Of a stretch of 60,000 nucleotides of DNA, positions 31,439 to 43,500 are shown piece after piece (position 1 is the stretch's first letter; each line of letters starts with the position of its first letter). Source of the stretch: Mesostigma viride (lineage: Eukaryota; Streptophyta; Mesostigmatophyceae; Mesostigmatales; Mesostigmataceae); the NCBI GenBank assembly GCA_009746045.1, contig RPFO01000175.1:250001-310000 (forward strand). Direction: 5' to 3'. Under the pieces are notes generated by a model. That model did not search any database. It was given only the letters and a program-made list of their open reading frames with translations, and had not been told where the DNA came from. The position numbers and the translations under genes were made by a program.

Positions 31439-32475
31439 TTATGCCAACCCTGCCCGGGCTTTGTACTCCTGTAGCAAGCGTGCACAGCCCGTGAGTCCAG
31501 CCTCAGCTACCCATGAGTGCTCTAGCTCTGTTTGGGAGAACTTCCACTTAAGGAGGTACTCGCGGCGACGGCCTCGATTGCGGTGGGCTACAATGTCCTC
31601 CACCTCATCCTCGGGTTCGCCCGTCTCGGGGTTGAACTCCAAGGGGGCGGGTGCCATGACACGACCTGGGAAGGTGCTCTTGCGGTAAAGCTTAAGCTGG
31701 TCAACGTGGAAAACATTGGACTTCAGCTGCCACGAGTCCGGGATGGCGACAGACACCATCACCTCATTGAACACCTTCTCCACCAGATACGGTCCAAGGA
31801 ATAAGGGGCGGAGCTTGACCTTCAGGCTGTCCTCGAACTTGTGCGAGAAGCGGCCTTGGTGGGGGCCCTCAATTAAAACCAAGTCACCTGCTTCGATTGC
31901 AGGGGTGCGCCTGTCCAGGGTACTTTGGACTCGCGCCATGTACTTGGCACGCGCCTGACGTAGGCCACTTATGGCGCTGGAATGAGCTTGCACCATCCGT
32001 TGTACCAGCTCCCGCGCCCCTGCGACTGTGGAGCGTAGCTCCGTTGTCGTGGTGATGGCTGGGGCGGTCAAGAGATCGGTGGGAGTAAGGGGATGCCTGC
32101 CTGTATCAAGAAAGAACGGGGTATACCCGTGGGCAGAATGGGGGGCATTATTGAGTGAAAACTCAATGAATCCCAGCACTTCGTCCCAATTCCTCCCGTC
32201 TCGATCCAGGTAGTGCCGCAGTGCCTCTTCCACCACCCGATTCACTCTCTCCACCATGTGAGAAGAGCTACTGTGATAGGCCGTACCCATAGACAACTTA
32301 GTCCCGACGACCTGAAAAAATGAGGTCCAAAATTTCGACGTGAACAGCTTGTCCTTGTCGGTGATAAATTGTCGGGGCATGCCATGGAGCCGGAACACAT
32401 TGTTTAGGAACAAGTGGGCACACTCTTCAGCCGTCAGGTGGCCTTGCAGGGGATTAAATGGCATCTCCGCGTGAG
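31439..32475 (-). CDS. Gypsy-1 integrase C-terminal half and chromodomain
   Basis: Minus-strand frame with the later integrase core (HGMPRQFITDKDKLFTSKFW with the second Asp; SSSSHMVERVNRVVEEALRH with the Glu), the GPY/F-like region (PLFLGPYLVEKV), and a C-terminal chromodomain (EPEDEVEDIVAHRN, REYLLKWKF...HSWVAEAGL). Such chromodomains tether integration to chromatin. It is one base out of frame with the N-terminal half near 32440-32475 (PCKAT continuing as LTAEECAHLF). The stop at 31439-31441 lies 80 bp from the Copia-A insertion. Confidence 0.85.
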
Positions 32476-33050
32476 CCGGTCCACCACTACCAGGATCTGA
32501 GCATTGCCCGCCTTGGTCTCTGGCAAGGGCCCAATGAAATCCATCATCACCGAGTCCCAAGGGAACATGGGGTCTGGAATTTCCTTTGGAACGCCCTGTT
32601 TGCCCGTATTCCGTGGCTTCATGTGCTGGCAGCTGTCACAGGTACTGACATACTCCCGCACATCCCGAGCCATCTTAGGCCAATAGTAGGACCTCCGGGC
32701 CCTCGCTAACAGCCTGTCCTGGCCTTGGTGTCCCCCCAAGACGGAGTCATGTAACTCAAATAATACCTCTGCGCGGCATATTTGGGGGACATACAAGCGC
32801 CATGAGTCTTGACGGGCCGCCTGGCCACTGACATTCACGTAAAGGAACCCGTTTTGAAACTTGGCTGGGTAGCCGTCCATGCTCTGAGGGCGGGCAGCTA
32901 TGGCTTCATTTGCCTTGTCCTCAGTGACTGTGAAGCGCGAGATGAGGCGCTCTAGGTCCGAGCTGATGACGACCGTTGTTGCAGTATTTGCCAACGTGAA
33001 TGCCTCTCCAAGGGGCTGCATTGGAGGGTAAACTCCTGTCGCCGGCACCA
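32434..33050 (-). CDS. Gypsy-1 integrase N-terminal half
   Basis: HHCC zinc-binding region (FELHDSVLGGHQGQ...CDSCQHMKP) followed by the first catalytic Asp (WDSVMMDFIGPL) and VVVDRLTRRCHLIPC. It is frameshifted relative to the preceding protease-RT-RNase H frame near 33000-33060 and to the rest of integrase near 32450. Both breaks look like single-base indels. Confidence 0.85.
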
Positions 33051-35477
33051 CATGGCTATACGGGGCCGAAGTCCTTCCCCCCCTGCGGCTGCGCACGTGC
33101 CCTCACGTGCAGGGGTGCTGCCGGCGAGGCGCACGGAATGGTCAACAGTGTCAACCTCCGCGGTTGTGGCGCCACAGAAGAGGAAGGGGCTCATCGGGTC
33201 GCTCAAGCGGTCGCCAAAGGGGGCGACGGGACCATGGGAGGGGATCAACGTCGTGGCCAAAACGTCAAGATCCTCATAAAACCAATAGTCGGGGCGACGC
33301 GACAGGGCGTCAGGGACCGTGTTGTCAAGGCCCTTGACATATTCGATCTTGAACGGACCGAACTGTGCCAAATATTCAAGCCAACGGGCTTGGCGTGGCG
33401 TAAGCGTGGGCTGCGTCAACAAGTGCGTGAGGGGCCGATGGTCGGTCTGGATGATCAAGCGGTACGGGTCCGCAGGGTCGGGTTCGGCCATGGCCACGTT
33501 GAACTGAGCACCCAGAAGATGGTGCCGCCAAGTATGGCAACAGTACACCACGGCCAACAACTCTTGCTGATGGACCGGGTAATTTCTTTCGGCCGGGATC
33601 ATCGTCCGGGAGATATACTCGACCGGTTGGAGACCGAGACCATGGTCTTGGAGCAGCACACCGCCAATAGCAACCTTGCTAGAATCGCTATTGACCACGA
33701 ATGGCTTGGTGGGATCCGGAAGGATGAGGACAGGCGCAGTGGCGAGCCTGGCCTTCAGCAGGTCAAAGGCCTGTTGACACAGGCCTGACCATTCCCACGG
33801 TACGTCCTTCTTGAGGAGGTGAGTAAGCGGGGCCGCAATGGTCGCGAAACGCGGGATGAAGCGGCGATAATACGATACCAAGCCCAAGAAGCTGCGCAAG
33901 GCGCGAACATTCGCGGGAACAGGCCACTGTTGGACGGCGGCGACCTTATCGGGGTCCGTGGACACGCCCTTGTCCGAGAGAATGTGGCCTAGAAAGGGGA
34001 CGCTGCGGCCTGATTCTACCTTGCTGCGGCGGGCGGACAGTTTATTATCCGCCATGATCTGCAGAACCGCGGCAACATCCTCCAAGTGCTCCTCGAACGT
34101 GCGAGAGAAAATGAGGATGTCATCCAAGTAGATGGCCACGCAGGTGCGTTTGTACGGCTGCGTCCCCGGGTCCCACGGGATAGTCGGGTCGCGCAGGTCT
34201 GCCGAGACCTGGGGCAGCCGACTAGTGCCCATCACCGACCTAAAGAGGTGGTTCATGAGCATCTGAAAAGAGGCAGGGCTGTTACACAAGCCCATGGCCG
34301 CCACGCGGAATTGGTAATGGCCAAAAGGCGTGGCAAAGGCTGTTTTATGGCAATCTTCGGGGGCGATCCGAAGTTGCCAAAAACCGTCTGCACAATCGAG
34401 CACCGTAAAGTACTTTGCGCCCTCCACCTTATTAAATATATCATCGATGCGGGGGAGGGGATACTTGGACTTCACGGTGATCGCATTGAGTTTGCGATAA
34501 TCCGTAACCAGACGCCACTTCCCATTGGGTTTGGGCACCAGCAACACGCCCGCGCTGTAAGGGCTATTGCTGGGCTCGATCAAGCCGGCCTCCAACAAGC
34601 CGACCAAGATCTTCTTGAGCTCTGCCAACTCCACGGGCCCCATGCGAAAAATGGGTGAGGTGGTAGGTGGGTGCCCCTCCTGCAAATGAATGCGGTGGAG
34701 CACCGGTCTGGCCGGGGGAAACGTAGGTGTTTTCTCCTCAAACACGGCTGAATACTGATCGAGCACTGCGTTGAGTCGTTTCACCTCGTCTTCCGACAAG
34801 TCCATGCCAAGCGAGTTTAACGAAACTCCAGCCTGTGCATGCTGGGCGCTGGGCCCGCGCGCGTGGGCAAGGGCGTCCAGACGAATGGAGTAAACGGGAG
34901 GAGGCTGCCGGGCTCTCATCATCCGCTTGAACTCCCTTTTGGACATGAGAATGTCCGCAAGGCGACGACGGTCACTCTTGAGGGCAGGCGTGTCATCGGT
35001 GATGGTCATGCCGTTGGCCGCATACTGCCGCTCAGGTAACCAGAATGACCCATCTGGGAAGTGGGTAACCATGGTACCAAAAGAGACGGTCACCTTGGAT
35101 ATGTGCAGCCAGTCAATCCCTAGGATGATATCAGCCGCTTGTAAGGGAATGACCGTGGCGCGAATGGGCACGCTGGTGCCTTGTACGATAGGGGCCAAGT
35201 CCGCATAGCCCGGGGATGGCTGAGTGTAGCCATCCGAGTATCGCACGCGCCGAGCAATGGTATGGGGAGTCGGGGTTACTCCCAGGCGCTGCACTATGGC
35301 CTCACTGACGAAGGTGGTAGCCGCACCACTGTCAATGAGGACCTTGATGCCCTCCAAACAACGCCCAGAGCCCTGGGGGTCTGGTAGGCTTCCAGTGAAG
35401 AGGAGTAGTTGCCGCGGGCCTTCGCTAGGCTCCGCTTGCCATTCCTGGGTCTCTGTCACCACATTACATGGTAACAA
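33040..35477 (-). CDS. Gypsy-1 protease, reverse transcriptase, RNase H
   Basis: A long minus-strand frame (841 codons to its stop at 32952, the tail being out of frame). Aspartic protease with LIDSGAATTFV (DSGA at residues 49-52) and ADIILGIDWL. Reverse transcriptase with YSAGVLLVPKPNGKWRLVTD, FATPFGHYQFRVAAMGL and YLDD at residues about 448-451 (34122-34133). RNase H with VVNSDSSKVAIGGVLLQ, PVHQQELLAVVYCC and IIQTDHRPLTHL. This is a canonical Ty3/gypsy order. It makes DNA from the element RNA and processes Gag-Pol. Confidence 0.95.
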
Positions 35478-35536
35478 AACGTGGGCGACTTGTTCATGGC
35501 CGGGTAAGGTGTCGCCCGGAGTGCCCTCCCGGCCTC

Positions 35537-37411
35537 TCAGTCCAACGCCTCTCCTGCAGGCCCCTCGTCCACCGGTGTGCCTCGCAGGTGGCCGGATGCG
35601 GCCGCGGAAGAGCCATCATCAGGCTCGGCCGCGTCTGCGGCATCCAGTTGGTTGAGGGCATGCCCAGCTTGCTGGTAGGCGCTTGGGGGCGCCTTGGGTT
35701 GTTGGTACAGCCGGGGCTGTTGGCGCGCTTGTTGCAAGCGTCGGGCACGCTCACCCGCACTGGGAGCTGTGCGCATATTTCGCGCCGGTGGTGGCCTCGA
35801 GGCCATTTGCGGGGAGGCCGCTTGGAAGTTGTTGCGTTGCACAGGCGGGGCCTGGTCCAGCGGAGGGAGATCAGGGCACTCGCGTTTGATGTGCCCCACG
35901 CGGTTGCAGTGGTAGCACTGAATCCGGGAAGTGTCCAAGGCATTAATGTCCAGGACCTCGCACTGTAGCTCATCCACCCACACGGGGGCGAATCCCAGCT
36001 CATTGAGTTCCAGTGCATTCACGCGGGGTTTTGGGGTCCGCTGCACCAAGGGAGCTATCTCCGCTAGGTAGGTCTTGATGTCCTGCAGGTTCCATTGAGC
36101 CCAGGAGAGGTGGGCGAATTTCCGCTTCACCTCATCCCGGAATTCGGGTTGCAAGCCCTCATAGAACCTTGCCAAGGCTTCTGGGCCCATCAGGTCATCA
36201 ACCCGCCCAGCTAGAAGCTCGAACTTGGTCATATATTCCCGATAGCTCAGGTTCCCCTGCTTGAACGCCCCAAAAGCCTCCCGGTCCAGCTTGTCTTGGT
36301 CGGGTGGCAGGTACTTGGCCCGTGCTCGCCGAAATAATTCAGCCAAGCTGCTGGGGAAGCCATTGGCCAGGGCGCTTTCGCAATGGAGAGCTTGTCTCAC
36401 ATCGGGAGCCAGTGCCTCGCTGGACACCAGCTTGACCTTGATATCCTCGTCCAAGAGCTTGCGATTGTATGTCTCCCAGATGTCGATCTTCTGAGACACT
36501 GCAATCTCCCAAGCCTCAAACTCTTGGTACGAGCAGTCGGGTTTAAACTTGGGAATATCCGACAGCTTGGGCAACGGTGGTAGTCGCCCTGCATTGTGAG
36601 TATCATCGTCATGATGGCCCATGATACTCGCGGGTCTCCCGGGCCTGGCCACACCTTGCGAGGTGTGCCCACGCGGGTAACCTGCCGGGGGGCTGCACTC
36701 ATCCTCACCCGGGTGCTCATACCCATGTGGGTAGTGGGCGCGGCTTGCATAATGATGGGCGGCGGTGGCCGCTGGGTGCTGCGCTCGTGGGTCACCCGGA
36801 GCCAGGCGGTCGTATGCTGAGTTGGGGAGGGGAATCGCCTCCCCTGCGACCCCGAAGGAAGACCGACCGGTCCGTGCGGTGCCCTGGCCCTGCCCAGCCA
36901 TATTTGGCGAGGCATGGCCGAAGGGGCTAGCCCCAAGGGGTCCAGGCGCATGATAGGACGCCCGATTCGCAGCGCGGCGAGACCGCGATCGGCTATCATA
37001 CAAGGGTGGCGCCGGGGCGCTGCTGGGCCAAGTGGCCAATGTAGGTTGCGGCAGCACCGTAGGCAGGGCCCCACTCCTACCGTAGTGCAGGGTAACATTA
37101 TTCCCCTGCGCCCCCGCGCCGGCTCCTACACCAAGGGCCGGACCCGCCGACAATCCCGCGATGGATGTTCCACTAGGTGGTCCATTAAGGGGATTCACTA
37201 CAGGGCTATCAGGTGGTGCACCGGCAGCCGCCGAGGAATTCCCTCCCAAACGTGGGGTTTGTGCTGGGGATGACCCCCTAGAGCCACGCTCACTACTCGG
37301 GCGTGAGTGATTTTGGGTAGCTCTCTCTGCCGCCTCGAGTGCTGCCACGAGGGAAGGGGCAGGAGAGAAGCGATGGGCCTCTCGTCGCCCTCGCTCAATA
37401 CCGTCAGCCAT
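35537..37411 (-). CDS. Gypsy-1 Gag
   Basis: A 624-residue frame. A Ser/Pro/Ala/Gly-rich N-terminal third precedes a retrotransposon Gag domain (about 290-460; PKFKPDCSYQEFEAWEIAVS, ELFRRARAKYLPP, GNLSYREYMTKFELLAGRVD, FYEGLQPEFRDEVK) and a zinc knuckle, CYHCNRVGHIKREC. A Gln/Arg-rich tail follows. The start is the first Met after the leader. It forms the particle that packages element RNA. It resembles Gypsy-2 Gag in layout and in the zinc knuckle. Confidence 0.9.
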   Translation of the reverse strand: MADGIERGRREAHRFSPAPSLVAALEAAERATQNHSRPSSERGSRGSSPAQTPRLGGNSSAAAGAPPDSPVVNPLNGPPSGTSIAGLSAGPALGVGAGAGAQGNNVTLHYGRSGALPTVLPQPTLATWPSSAPAPPLYDSRSRSRRAANRASYHAPGPLGASPFGHASPNMAGQGQGTARTGRSSFGVAGEAIPLPNSAYDRLAPGDPRAQHPAATAAHHYASRAHYPHGYEHPGEDECSPPAGYPRGHTSQGVARPGRPASIMGHHDDDTHNAGRLPPLPKLSDIPKFKPDCSYQEFEAWEIAVSQKIDIWETYNRKLLDEDIKVKLVSSEALAPDVRQALHCESALANGFPSSLAELFRRARAKYLPPDQDKLDREAFGAFKQGNLSYREYMTKFELLAGRVDDLMGPEALARFYEGLQPEFRDEVKRKFAHLSWAQWNLQDIKTYLAEIAPLVQRTPKPRVNALELNELGFAPVWVDELQCEVLDINALDTSRIQCYHCNRVGHIKRECPDLPPLDQAPPVQRNNFQAASPQMASRPPPARNMRTAPSAGERARRLQQARQQPRLYQQPKAPPSAYQQAGHALNQLDAADAAEPDDGSSAAASGHLRGTPVDEGPAGEALD

Positions 37412-38073
37412 CGCGTGGTGGCTGGTACAGTGTGAAACAATGTGCCTTTAGTCTTGGCAGGGTGATAAATTAATAATAATCCTCACACACACACAGCTTC
37501 CAAACAGGTTACACAATGCTCTAACAAGGGGGGTAGGGCATGTTCCTTGTTAGCCTACAATGTACCTGGTTGTCCATGTGGATCCGCTGGAAGCGCAGTC
37601 CCTTGAACGACCGGTGCTGGAATAGATCCGTGGAAGCGTCCTCTCGGGCACTGTCACGCGAACCGGGTCACGGGGACCAAGCACCAAAATACGTCAATCA
37701 AGGGACGTGAGATATTCATGCAGCTTGCCGGAGCTGACAGTATATATCCCAGATATAGGGTGTGAGGCAATATCCAAGACGCCAAATAATGCGTGAAATC
37801 GCAACCCACAAAGCGTTTCCTTATAAAGCACGCAATATAAGGAGATTCGTTTCCGGACGAATCCCTTAGGTCAACCGGACAAGGCCAGGTTGGGGCATGC
37901 AAGAACCGCAATATGGGTAACGGGTATGGACAGATAGGATTGTGGGGATCCGACCCCCACAATGAATTACTGCAAGCGGAATTAGTAAGGGTTCCGGCCC
38001 TTATATAATTCCGTTGCTGATCCGGATCAGATTACAGAAAAACGGGACGGGATAGAGGCCACTAGGAAAGTTT
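37412..38073 (-). other. Gypsy-1 untranslated leader
   Basis: About 0.66 kb between the primer site and gag, without a long frame. It would hold packaging and dimerisation signals. It has no close match elsewhere in the window. Confidence 0.6.
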
Positions 38074-38085
38074 CCTCCGAGTCCA
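38074..38085 (-). promoter_or_regulatory. Gypsy-1 primer-binding site
   Basis: The minus strand reads TGGACTCGGAGG one base after the 5' LTR end. It starts TGG, as expected for pairing with the CCA end of a tRNA. I cannot say which tRNA. Confidence 0.75.
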
Positions 38086-38086
38086 G

Positions 38087-38824
38087 TTTAACACGTATGG
38101 CTATTTAAAATAGCGCCTTAGTGATTGAGAATGAATGCGAAAGACCTTTGACTTCCTATGCGTCACAGCGCACGATGGTGGCTTAAGAATACTTGTCACA
38201 CAATACGAATAAGCTCAAACCCGGAAAACCGGTTTCGTATATTACAATGTTACCACACAGATTAAAACACTCAATGCGGGAAGACTTACACCCAGTAGGC
38301 GAGGATTCACACTCGAGCCCACAGGAGATTTACACTCCAGGATTAAGCGATGGTAAATAATCTGTAGAGCAACGTGGTAAATTACGATACAAGGTCCGGA
38401 TTGCTGGCATAGCTCGTGCCTTCCTATTTTGTCCCTTCGTCCCCGTTGGTGGCTGCGCCTGGCGCTGCCAACCAGGCATGACGTGAGGTCCGCGGGGACG
38501 GGCTTCTCGAACCGTCTAGAACACAAATGGTGCCAGTACGGCTAGAGGCCTCTCCTGAAAAATATCCAAATGTCCGTAGGAACCATCATAACGCATGTGC
38601 AGTGCCACTTGGCTGTCCCGTAACTCCCGTTCAGGCGCTAGGTCTGCCTACGGCGCAAAGGCCTAGTTCGTCAGCAAAACTTCTATGCACTTACTTCCAC
38701 ACGGATTGCCTCGGCTGTAAACTATACTATGGCCTCGGCACTGGCGCCGGATTACGGTCGGCGCCGATCGACCGGGACGGATAATTTATATTTACCACAA
38801 ACGGCATGTTGCATCCGTGCAACA
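38087..38824 (-). repeat. Gypsy-1 5' LTR
   Basis: Matches 8661-9398. The outer end TGTTGCACGG (minus strand) abuts the duplication at 38825-38829 (TGGAG on the plus strand). The inner end abuts the primer site. Confidence 0.9.
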
Positions 38825-38950
38825 TGGAGACAGAGGAGCAGCCAGGCGCTCCTCGTGAGGAGTAAGCGTCGCCATGAAGGCTGTGGAGGGGGGGGACAAC
38901 CATCCGCCCCATACACAAACGGAAGAACATAAGGCAAGGAGGACAAGCAA

Positions 38951-39757
38951 CTAGAGATGGTGCAGGTTTTTGTACTCCCTCAAGAGGCGACTACACCCAT
39001 CTAACTCCGACTCGGAGTACCATACTCTATCTACCTCCCCACGGGCATACAACCACTTAACCTTGTACTGGCGTTGAGTTCCGCGGCCCCTTTTTACATC
39101 TCTGTGGGCCACGATACTCTCTACCTCATCCTCTACTTCACCAGTGTCAGGGTTATGTTCCAAGGGAGCAGGAGCTAACTCTCTACCAGCAAACGTACTC
39201 TGGTGATACAGTTTGAGCTGACTCCTATGGAAAGAGCGAGAGTGGGTCTGCCAAGAGGAGGGAATATCTTTTTCATAGAGGAAATTTCCTACTCTAGAAA
39301 GCACACGGAAAGGGCCAAGGAAAGCGGGCCTAAGCTTCACCTTCAGCTCCGCCTCAAACTTATGGGCGAAGCGCCCCACACGAGGGCCTTCTACCAATAC
39401 GAGGTCGCCTACTTCTATCTCTGGGGCCCTTCTATCCAGTGAGGAACGCAGCCTATCTAAGTATTTGGCCTGTGCCTTGTGGTATCCTGCGATGGCCTGG
39501 TCATGAGCGTTTTTCATCTTAGACAGCAATTCATGAACACCAGCAATCGTTTCACGAGACTACAGTATCCTTATCACGGAGAGGACTAGCTAAAAGAGAG
39601 GTGGGGGTTAAGGGTTGACGACCCGTGTCAAGGAAGAAAGGGGTCAATCCATGCGCAGCTTGAGGACAGTTGTTCAAAGAAAATTCAACCAAACATAGGT
39701 AATCTTCCCAGTCACTACCAGACCCATTTACATAATGTCTGAGGGCTTCTTCTACCA
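38951..39757 (-). pseudogene. Gypsy-2 integrase C-terminal part and chromodomain
   Basis: Minus-strand frames carry VVEEALRHYVNG...DWEDYLCLVEFSLNNCPQAAHG, then, after a frame break near 39540, KYLDRLRSSLDRRAPEIEVG, PAFLGPFRVLSRV and a chromodomain (TGEVEDEVESIVAHRD, RQYKVKWLYARGE). It aligns well with the Gypsy-1 protein. A TA-target element at 39758-41096 cuts it from the rest of integrase. 38830-38950 beyond the stop is Gypsy-2 spacer. Confidence 0.85.
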
Positions 39758-41096
39758 CATAGTCCGTATTGCCATTTTTTGCAAACAAATACCCCTGAAA
39801 ATGCAAAAAATCATAACTCCCTGACCGCTACTCCAAATACCCTCAACCAAGGTGCTAGAAATATCTACACTTCAAGGGCTTTCAGAATATGCAATAATAT
39901 CTTGAGTCCCGTAAGTGGGTTGCATGATATTCTCAGTCAAAGTTGGACAAAAGACGAACATTTTCATGCATCACACCATGGACCCCCCCCCTTTTTTTCA
40001 GGGGAGGGTTGTAAACACCAATGTCAAGGTTGGATAATTTTATTAGGTAGTTCAGGCATCCCCATACCAGGGGGGCCACTCAGAATTGAGTTTTGCACAT
40101 GGCGCCACGCTCATATACGTGTGTGGGTTACACGCGCGTAGACAGCCATCTATGACATGCAACACAGCAATGCATTATAACAAGCTACAAAAGACTGGCA
40201 AAAGTGCTGGAATGCAAACGGGTTGCCTACCTGAACTAACGGGGTTGTATACTGTAAGGAAATGCCATAAACTGAGCACTCACAGGGCTGATACCACTCT
40301 TTACAGCAGGCATGGAAGCTTGCTAAATGCTGCACCAATAAACTCGTCAACTATGATGCATGGCAGGCGTATTCCGCGGCAAACAACATGCAAACACGTT
40401 GCCGTACCTGGCTTGATCACGACCTTTCCGGCTTCTGCTGGCCGGGACCCTCATATCTCACACTGGCTAATGCTTTCCAGGCATAGGCCGCCATAGCCGC
40501 ATAATGAATGCATCCGCCATGGTTACCAGGTTGATGTTCTGAGCAAAGATGACCTATAAACGCATCCGAATTCACAGGGACGCTGCTGCGGATGTCCCGT
40601 ATCAAAACTGGGTGCTCGGGCTGGCGCAGACTGCCGGGCCATAAGAAGAAAATCAAAATATGACATGCCATTACTCATATGGTACTGACGACCAAGAAAG
40701 CAGTAATATCCTACCTGTATTTTACCAATGCTATACATCTGGCCACCCCTGACCTACGAAAATCACGCATCATCATTCTGAGCAACATTCTGAACCGTTA
40801 CAAGCCGCGAGACGCAAAAATTTTGTGACAGCGGCACGCTGGCAGCCATATCTAGTTACGCGCGCGCGCGAGTGAAAATTTCCCGCCAAAGTCACGTGAT
40901 ACTTTCTCAATACACGTTGTAATTACCAGGCTATGGCGAATATAACACCCAAACATATGCATCACCTTCGTCCCTAAGTGTCCCCGGACCCACCGGACAC
41001 GTGGCATCCGCCAGAAGTGGCGCGGCGCCACTGGCGCGGCGCCGTTTTTGGCGGGGAGTCAAATGTTATGTTATAACATAACATTTACGGACTATG
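39758..41096. mobile_element. TA-target inverted-repeat element, 1.34 kb, non-autonomous
   Basis: The ends are reverse complements: CATAGTCCGTA at 39758-39768 and TACGGACTATG at 41086-41096. If the TA is read as a target duplication, the element runs from GTCCGTA to TACGGAC, as in Tc1/mariner-type insertions. A perfect palindrome, GTTATGTTATAACATAAC, lies just inside the right end. No transposase frame is seen. It interrupts the Gypsy-2 integrase between conserved VER and VVEEAL motifs. Confidence 0.7.
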
Positions 41097-43500
41097 GGTT
41101 AAACGCTCTACTAGGTGTGAGGAGGAGGAATGGTACGCAGTGCCAAACGTCACTTTAGTACCAATAGCAGCAAAGAACTCTGTCCAAAAGTCTGAGGTAA
41201 ACAACTTGTCCTTATCAGAGATAAACTGCCTGCTCAACCCATGGTAACGATAAACATTCTAAAGGTACAGCTGAGCACAGTCACGAGCAGTAAGCTCCAA
41301 GGGACAAGGGACAAGATGACAACGTCTAGTAAGGCGGTCTACAAACACGAGGATCTGCGCATTGCCTTTGGGATTCTTTTTAAAGGGACCCACAAAATCC
41401 ATCATAATGGAATCCCAAGGCATTATAGGATCAGGGAGGGTACGAGGTTCTGCTATCTGACCCACATTACTAGGTTTCATTTCCTGGCATGACTGACATG
41501 TCCTAACATATTCATCCACATCACTGAGGAGGGAGGGCCAGAAGTATGAACGGGTTACCAAATCCCGCACACGCTTCCCGCCCTGGTGAGCAGCTAGATC
41601 ATGTAACTCAAACAACAAGGAGGAGCGGCAAATCGGAGGAACATACAAACACCATTGCGGAGGATCATCCTTTAACAGCACATACAAGAAGCCACCCACA
41701 AACTTGCACGGGTACTTCCCAAATTTTTGAGGGTGTGAGGAGATTGCGGTCAAGGCTTCCGGCTCAGTGGCCGTAAATCTACTGATGAGACGCTCTAAAT
41801 CCGACGTAGGATTGGCTACCGAGGTATCTACAGAGGGTTTGAACAAGTCACCCACAGCTTTACCGAAAAGGAGGGGTGGACCAGAAGGAACAACATTACC
41901 ATACGACTTCCCAGCCCTAGTGGACACATGACTTAGGGGACAAGAAATAATTTTATTAGTATCCTCCCCCTCCCCCAAGGTGACAGGTGTGCCCTCACAC
42001 CGCAGAGAAAGGCCTACATGGGAGAGGAGATCGGGAAAACGGACAGAGTTATGGAAAAGGTAGGTATACTGCCCGTCATCAGGGACGTCACCATAGGGGA
42101 AAACACCAAGAGGAGTAGGAACGAGGGTGGTAGTGAGGACATCTAGATCCTCGAAAAAGGAATAGTCAGGACGTCGGGATAAAGCATCAGGGACTATATT
42201 ATCTACGCCCTTGACGTATTGCAATTTAAATGGGGCGAATTGCGCAAGGAATTCCATCCACCGCGCTTGCCGAGGAGTGAGGTTAGGTTGTGACAGGAGG
42301 TGAATCAGAGGACGATGGTCGGTTTGAATAATCAACCGGTAAGGGTCAGCATCACAAGGTTCGCAGATACAGACATCGAACTGGGCCCCTTTGAGGAAAT
42401 GTTGCCAAGAGTGACAGCAATATACCACAGCCAATAACTCTTGTTGATGAACTGGGTAGTTGCGTTCAGCAGGTAACATAGTCCTAGAGATGTATTCGAT
42501 GGGTTGCAAACCATGACCCTGGTCTTGGAGGAGAACACCCCCAATCGCTACCTTACTAGCGTCAGTAGCTACTACAAATGGTCGTGAGGTATCGGGCAAG
42601 ACGAGGACCGGAGGCGAGAGTAAAAGAGACTTGAGGGTTGTAAAAGCTTGTTGGCACTCAAGGCCCCAAACAAAAGGAATATCCTTCTTCAGCAAGTGGT
42701 TAATAGGAGCCGCGATAGTCGCGAACCGAGGAATAAAACGTCGGTAATAGGAGGCAAGACCGAGGAAACTGCGTACACTTTTGACATCCGTAGGCACTGG
42801 CCAATCCTGGATGGACCTTGTTTTATCAGGATCGGTAGCAACACCTTTATCAGATAGGACGTGACCGAGGAAGGGAACACTACGACCAGACCGCACTTTA
42901 GCTCGCCTAGCCCACAAGGAATTAGCGGCCATAATATCTAGAACCTTTTTGAGGTCCACGAGATGGGTTTCGAAGTCAGGGGAATAAATAATAAGGATAT
43001 CGTCTAGGTAAGCTTGTGCGCAAGAACGATCATGTTCAGAGATTTGAACCGAGGAAAAAGTGGGATCTTTGAGGTCAGAGGAGACTTGAGGTAGGTGTGA
43101 GGTACCCATGACGGGTCTGAGGATGTCATTCATAAGCATCTGGAAGGAGGAGGGAGAATTGCATAAACCCATTGCAGCAACCCTAAACTGGTAGTGTCCG
43201 AAAGGAGTGGCAAAGGCAGTTTTGTGGCAATCCTCCGGAGCTATCCGCAACTGCCAAAACCCATCCGCGCAATCAAGGACAGTGAAACAGGAGGAACCCT
43301 TAACTTTATTAAAAATATCGTCTATTCTAGGCAAGGGGTATTTAGTTAGATTTTACAGTAATGTCATTCAATTTACGATAATCAGTAACCAGGCGGAACT
43401 TGCCATTTGGCTTAGGAACTAGCAAAACACCAGCGGAATATGGGGAATTGCTGGGTTCTATTAAACCTGCCTCTAAAAGGTCTACGAGAATCTGCTTTAA
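41097..43500 (-). pseudogene. Gypsy-2 reverse transcriptase, RNase H, integrase N-terminal part
   Basis: The main minus-strand frame (43334-41259) carries RT (CADGFWQLRIAPEDC, FATPFGHYQFRVAAMGL, YLDD), RNase H (VVATDASKVAIGGVLLQ, PVHQQELLAVVYCC, IIQTDHRPLIHL) and integrase (HDLAAHQGG...CQSCQEMKP; WDSIMMDFVGPF). Integrase continues out of frame to the insertion at 41096 (LFTS-like then FGTAYHSSSSH). Near 43345 an extra CTAA-like insertion gives a frameshift and stop between TVKS and YPLPRIDD. It is close in sequence to Gypsy-1 pol. Confidence 0.85.

Larger units (their letters stand above)
8661..38824 (-). mobile_element. Gypsy-1: Ty3/gypsy chromovirus nested in Gypsy-2
   Basis: Its LTRs (8661-9398 and 38087-38824, about 738 bp) are flanked by the 5-bp duplication TGGAG (8656-8660 and 38825-38829). 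On the minus strand the order is 5' LTR, primer site, 0.66 kb leader, gag, pol (protease, RT, RNase H, integrase, chromodomain), third ORF, polypurine tract and 3' LTR. Copia-A (11527-31354) is inserted after pol. Without it the element is about 10.3 kb. By eye the LTRs differ at about five positions. Confidence 0.9.
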
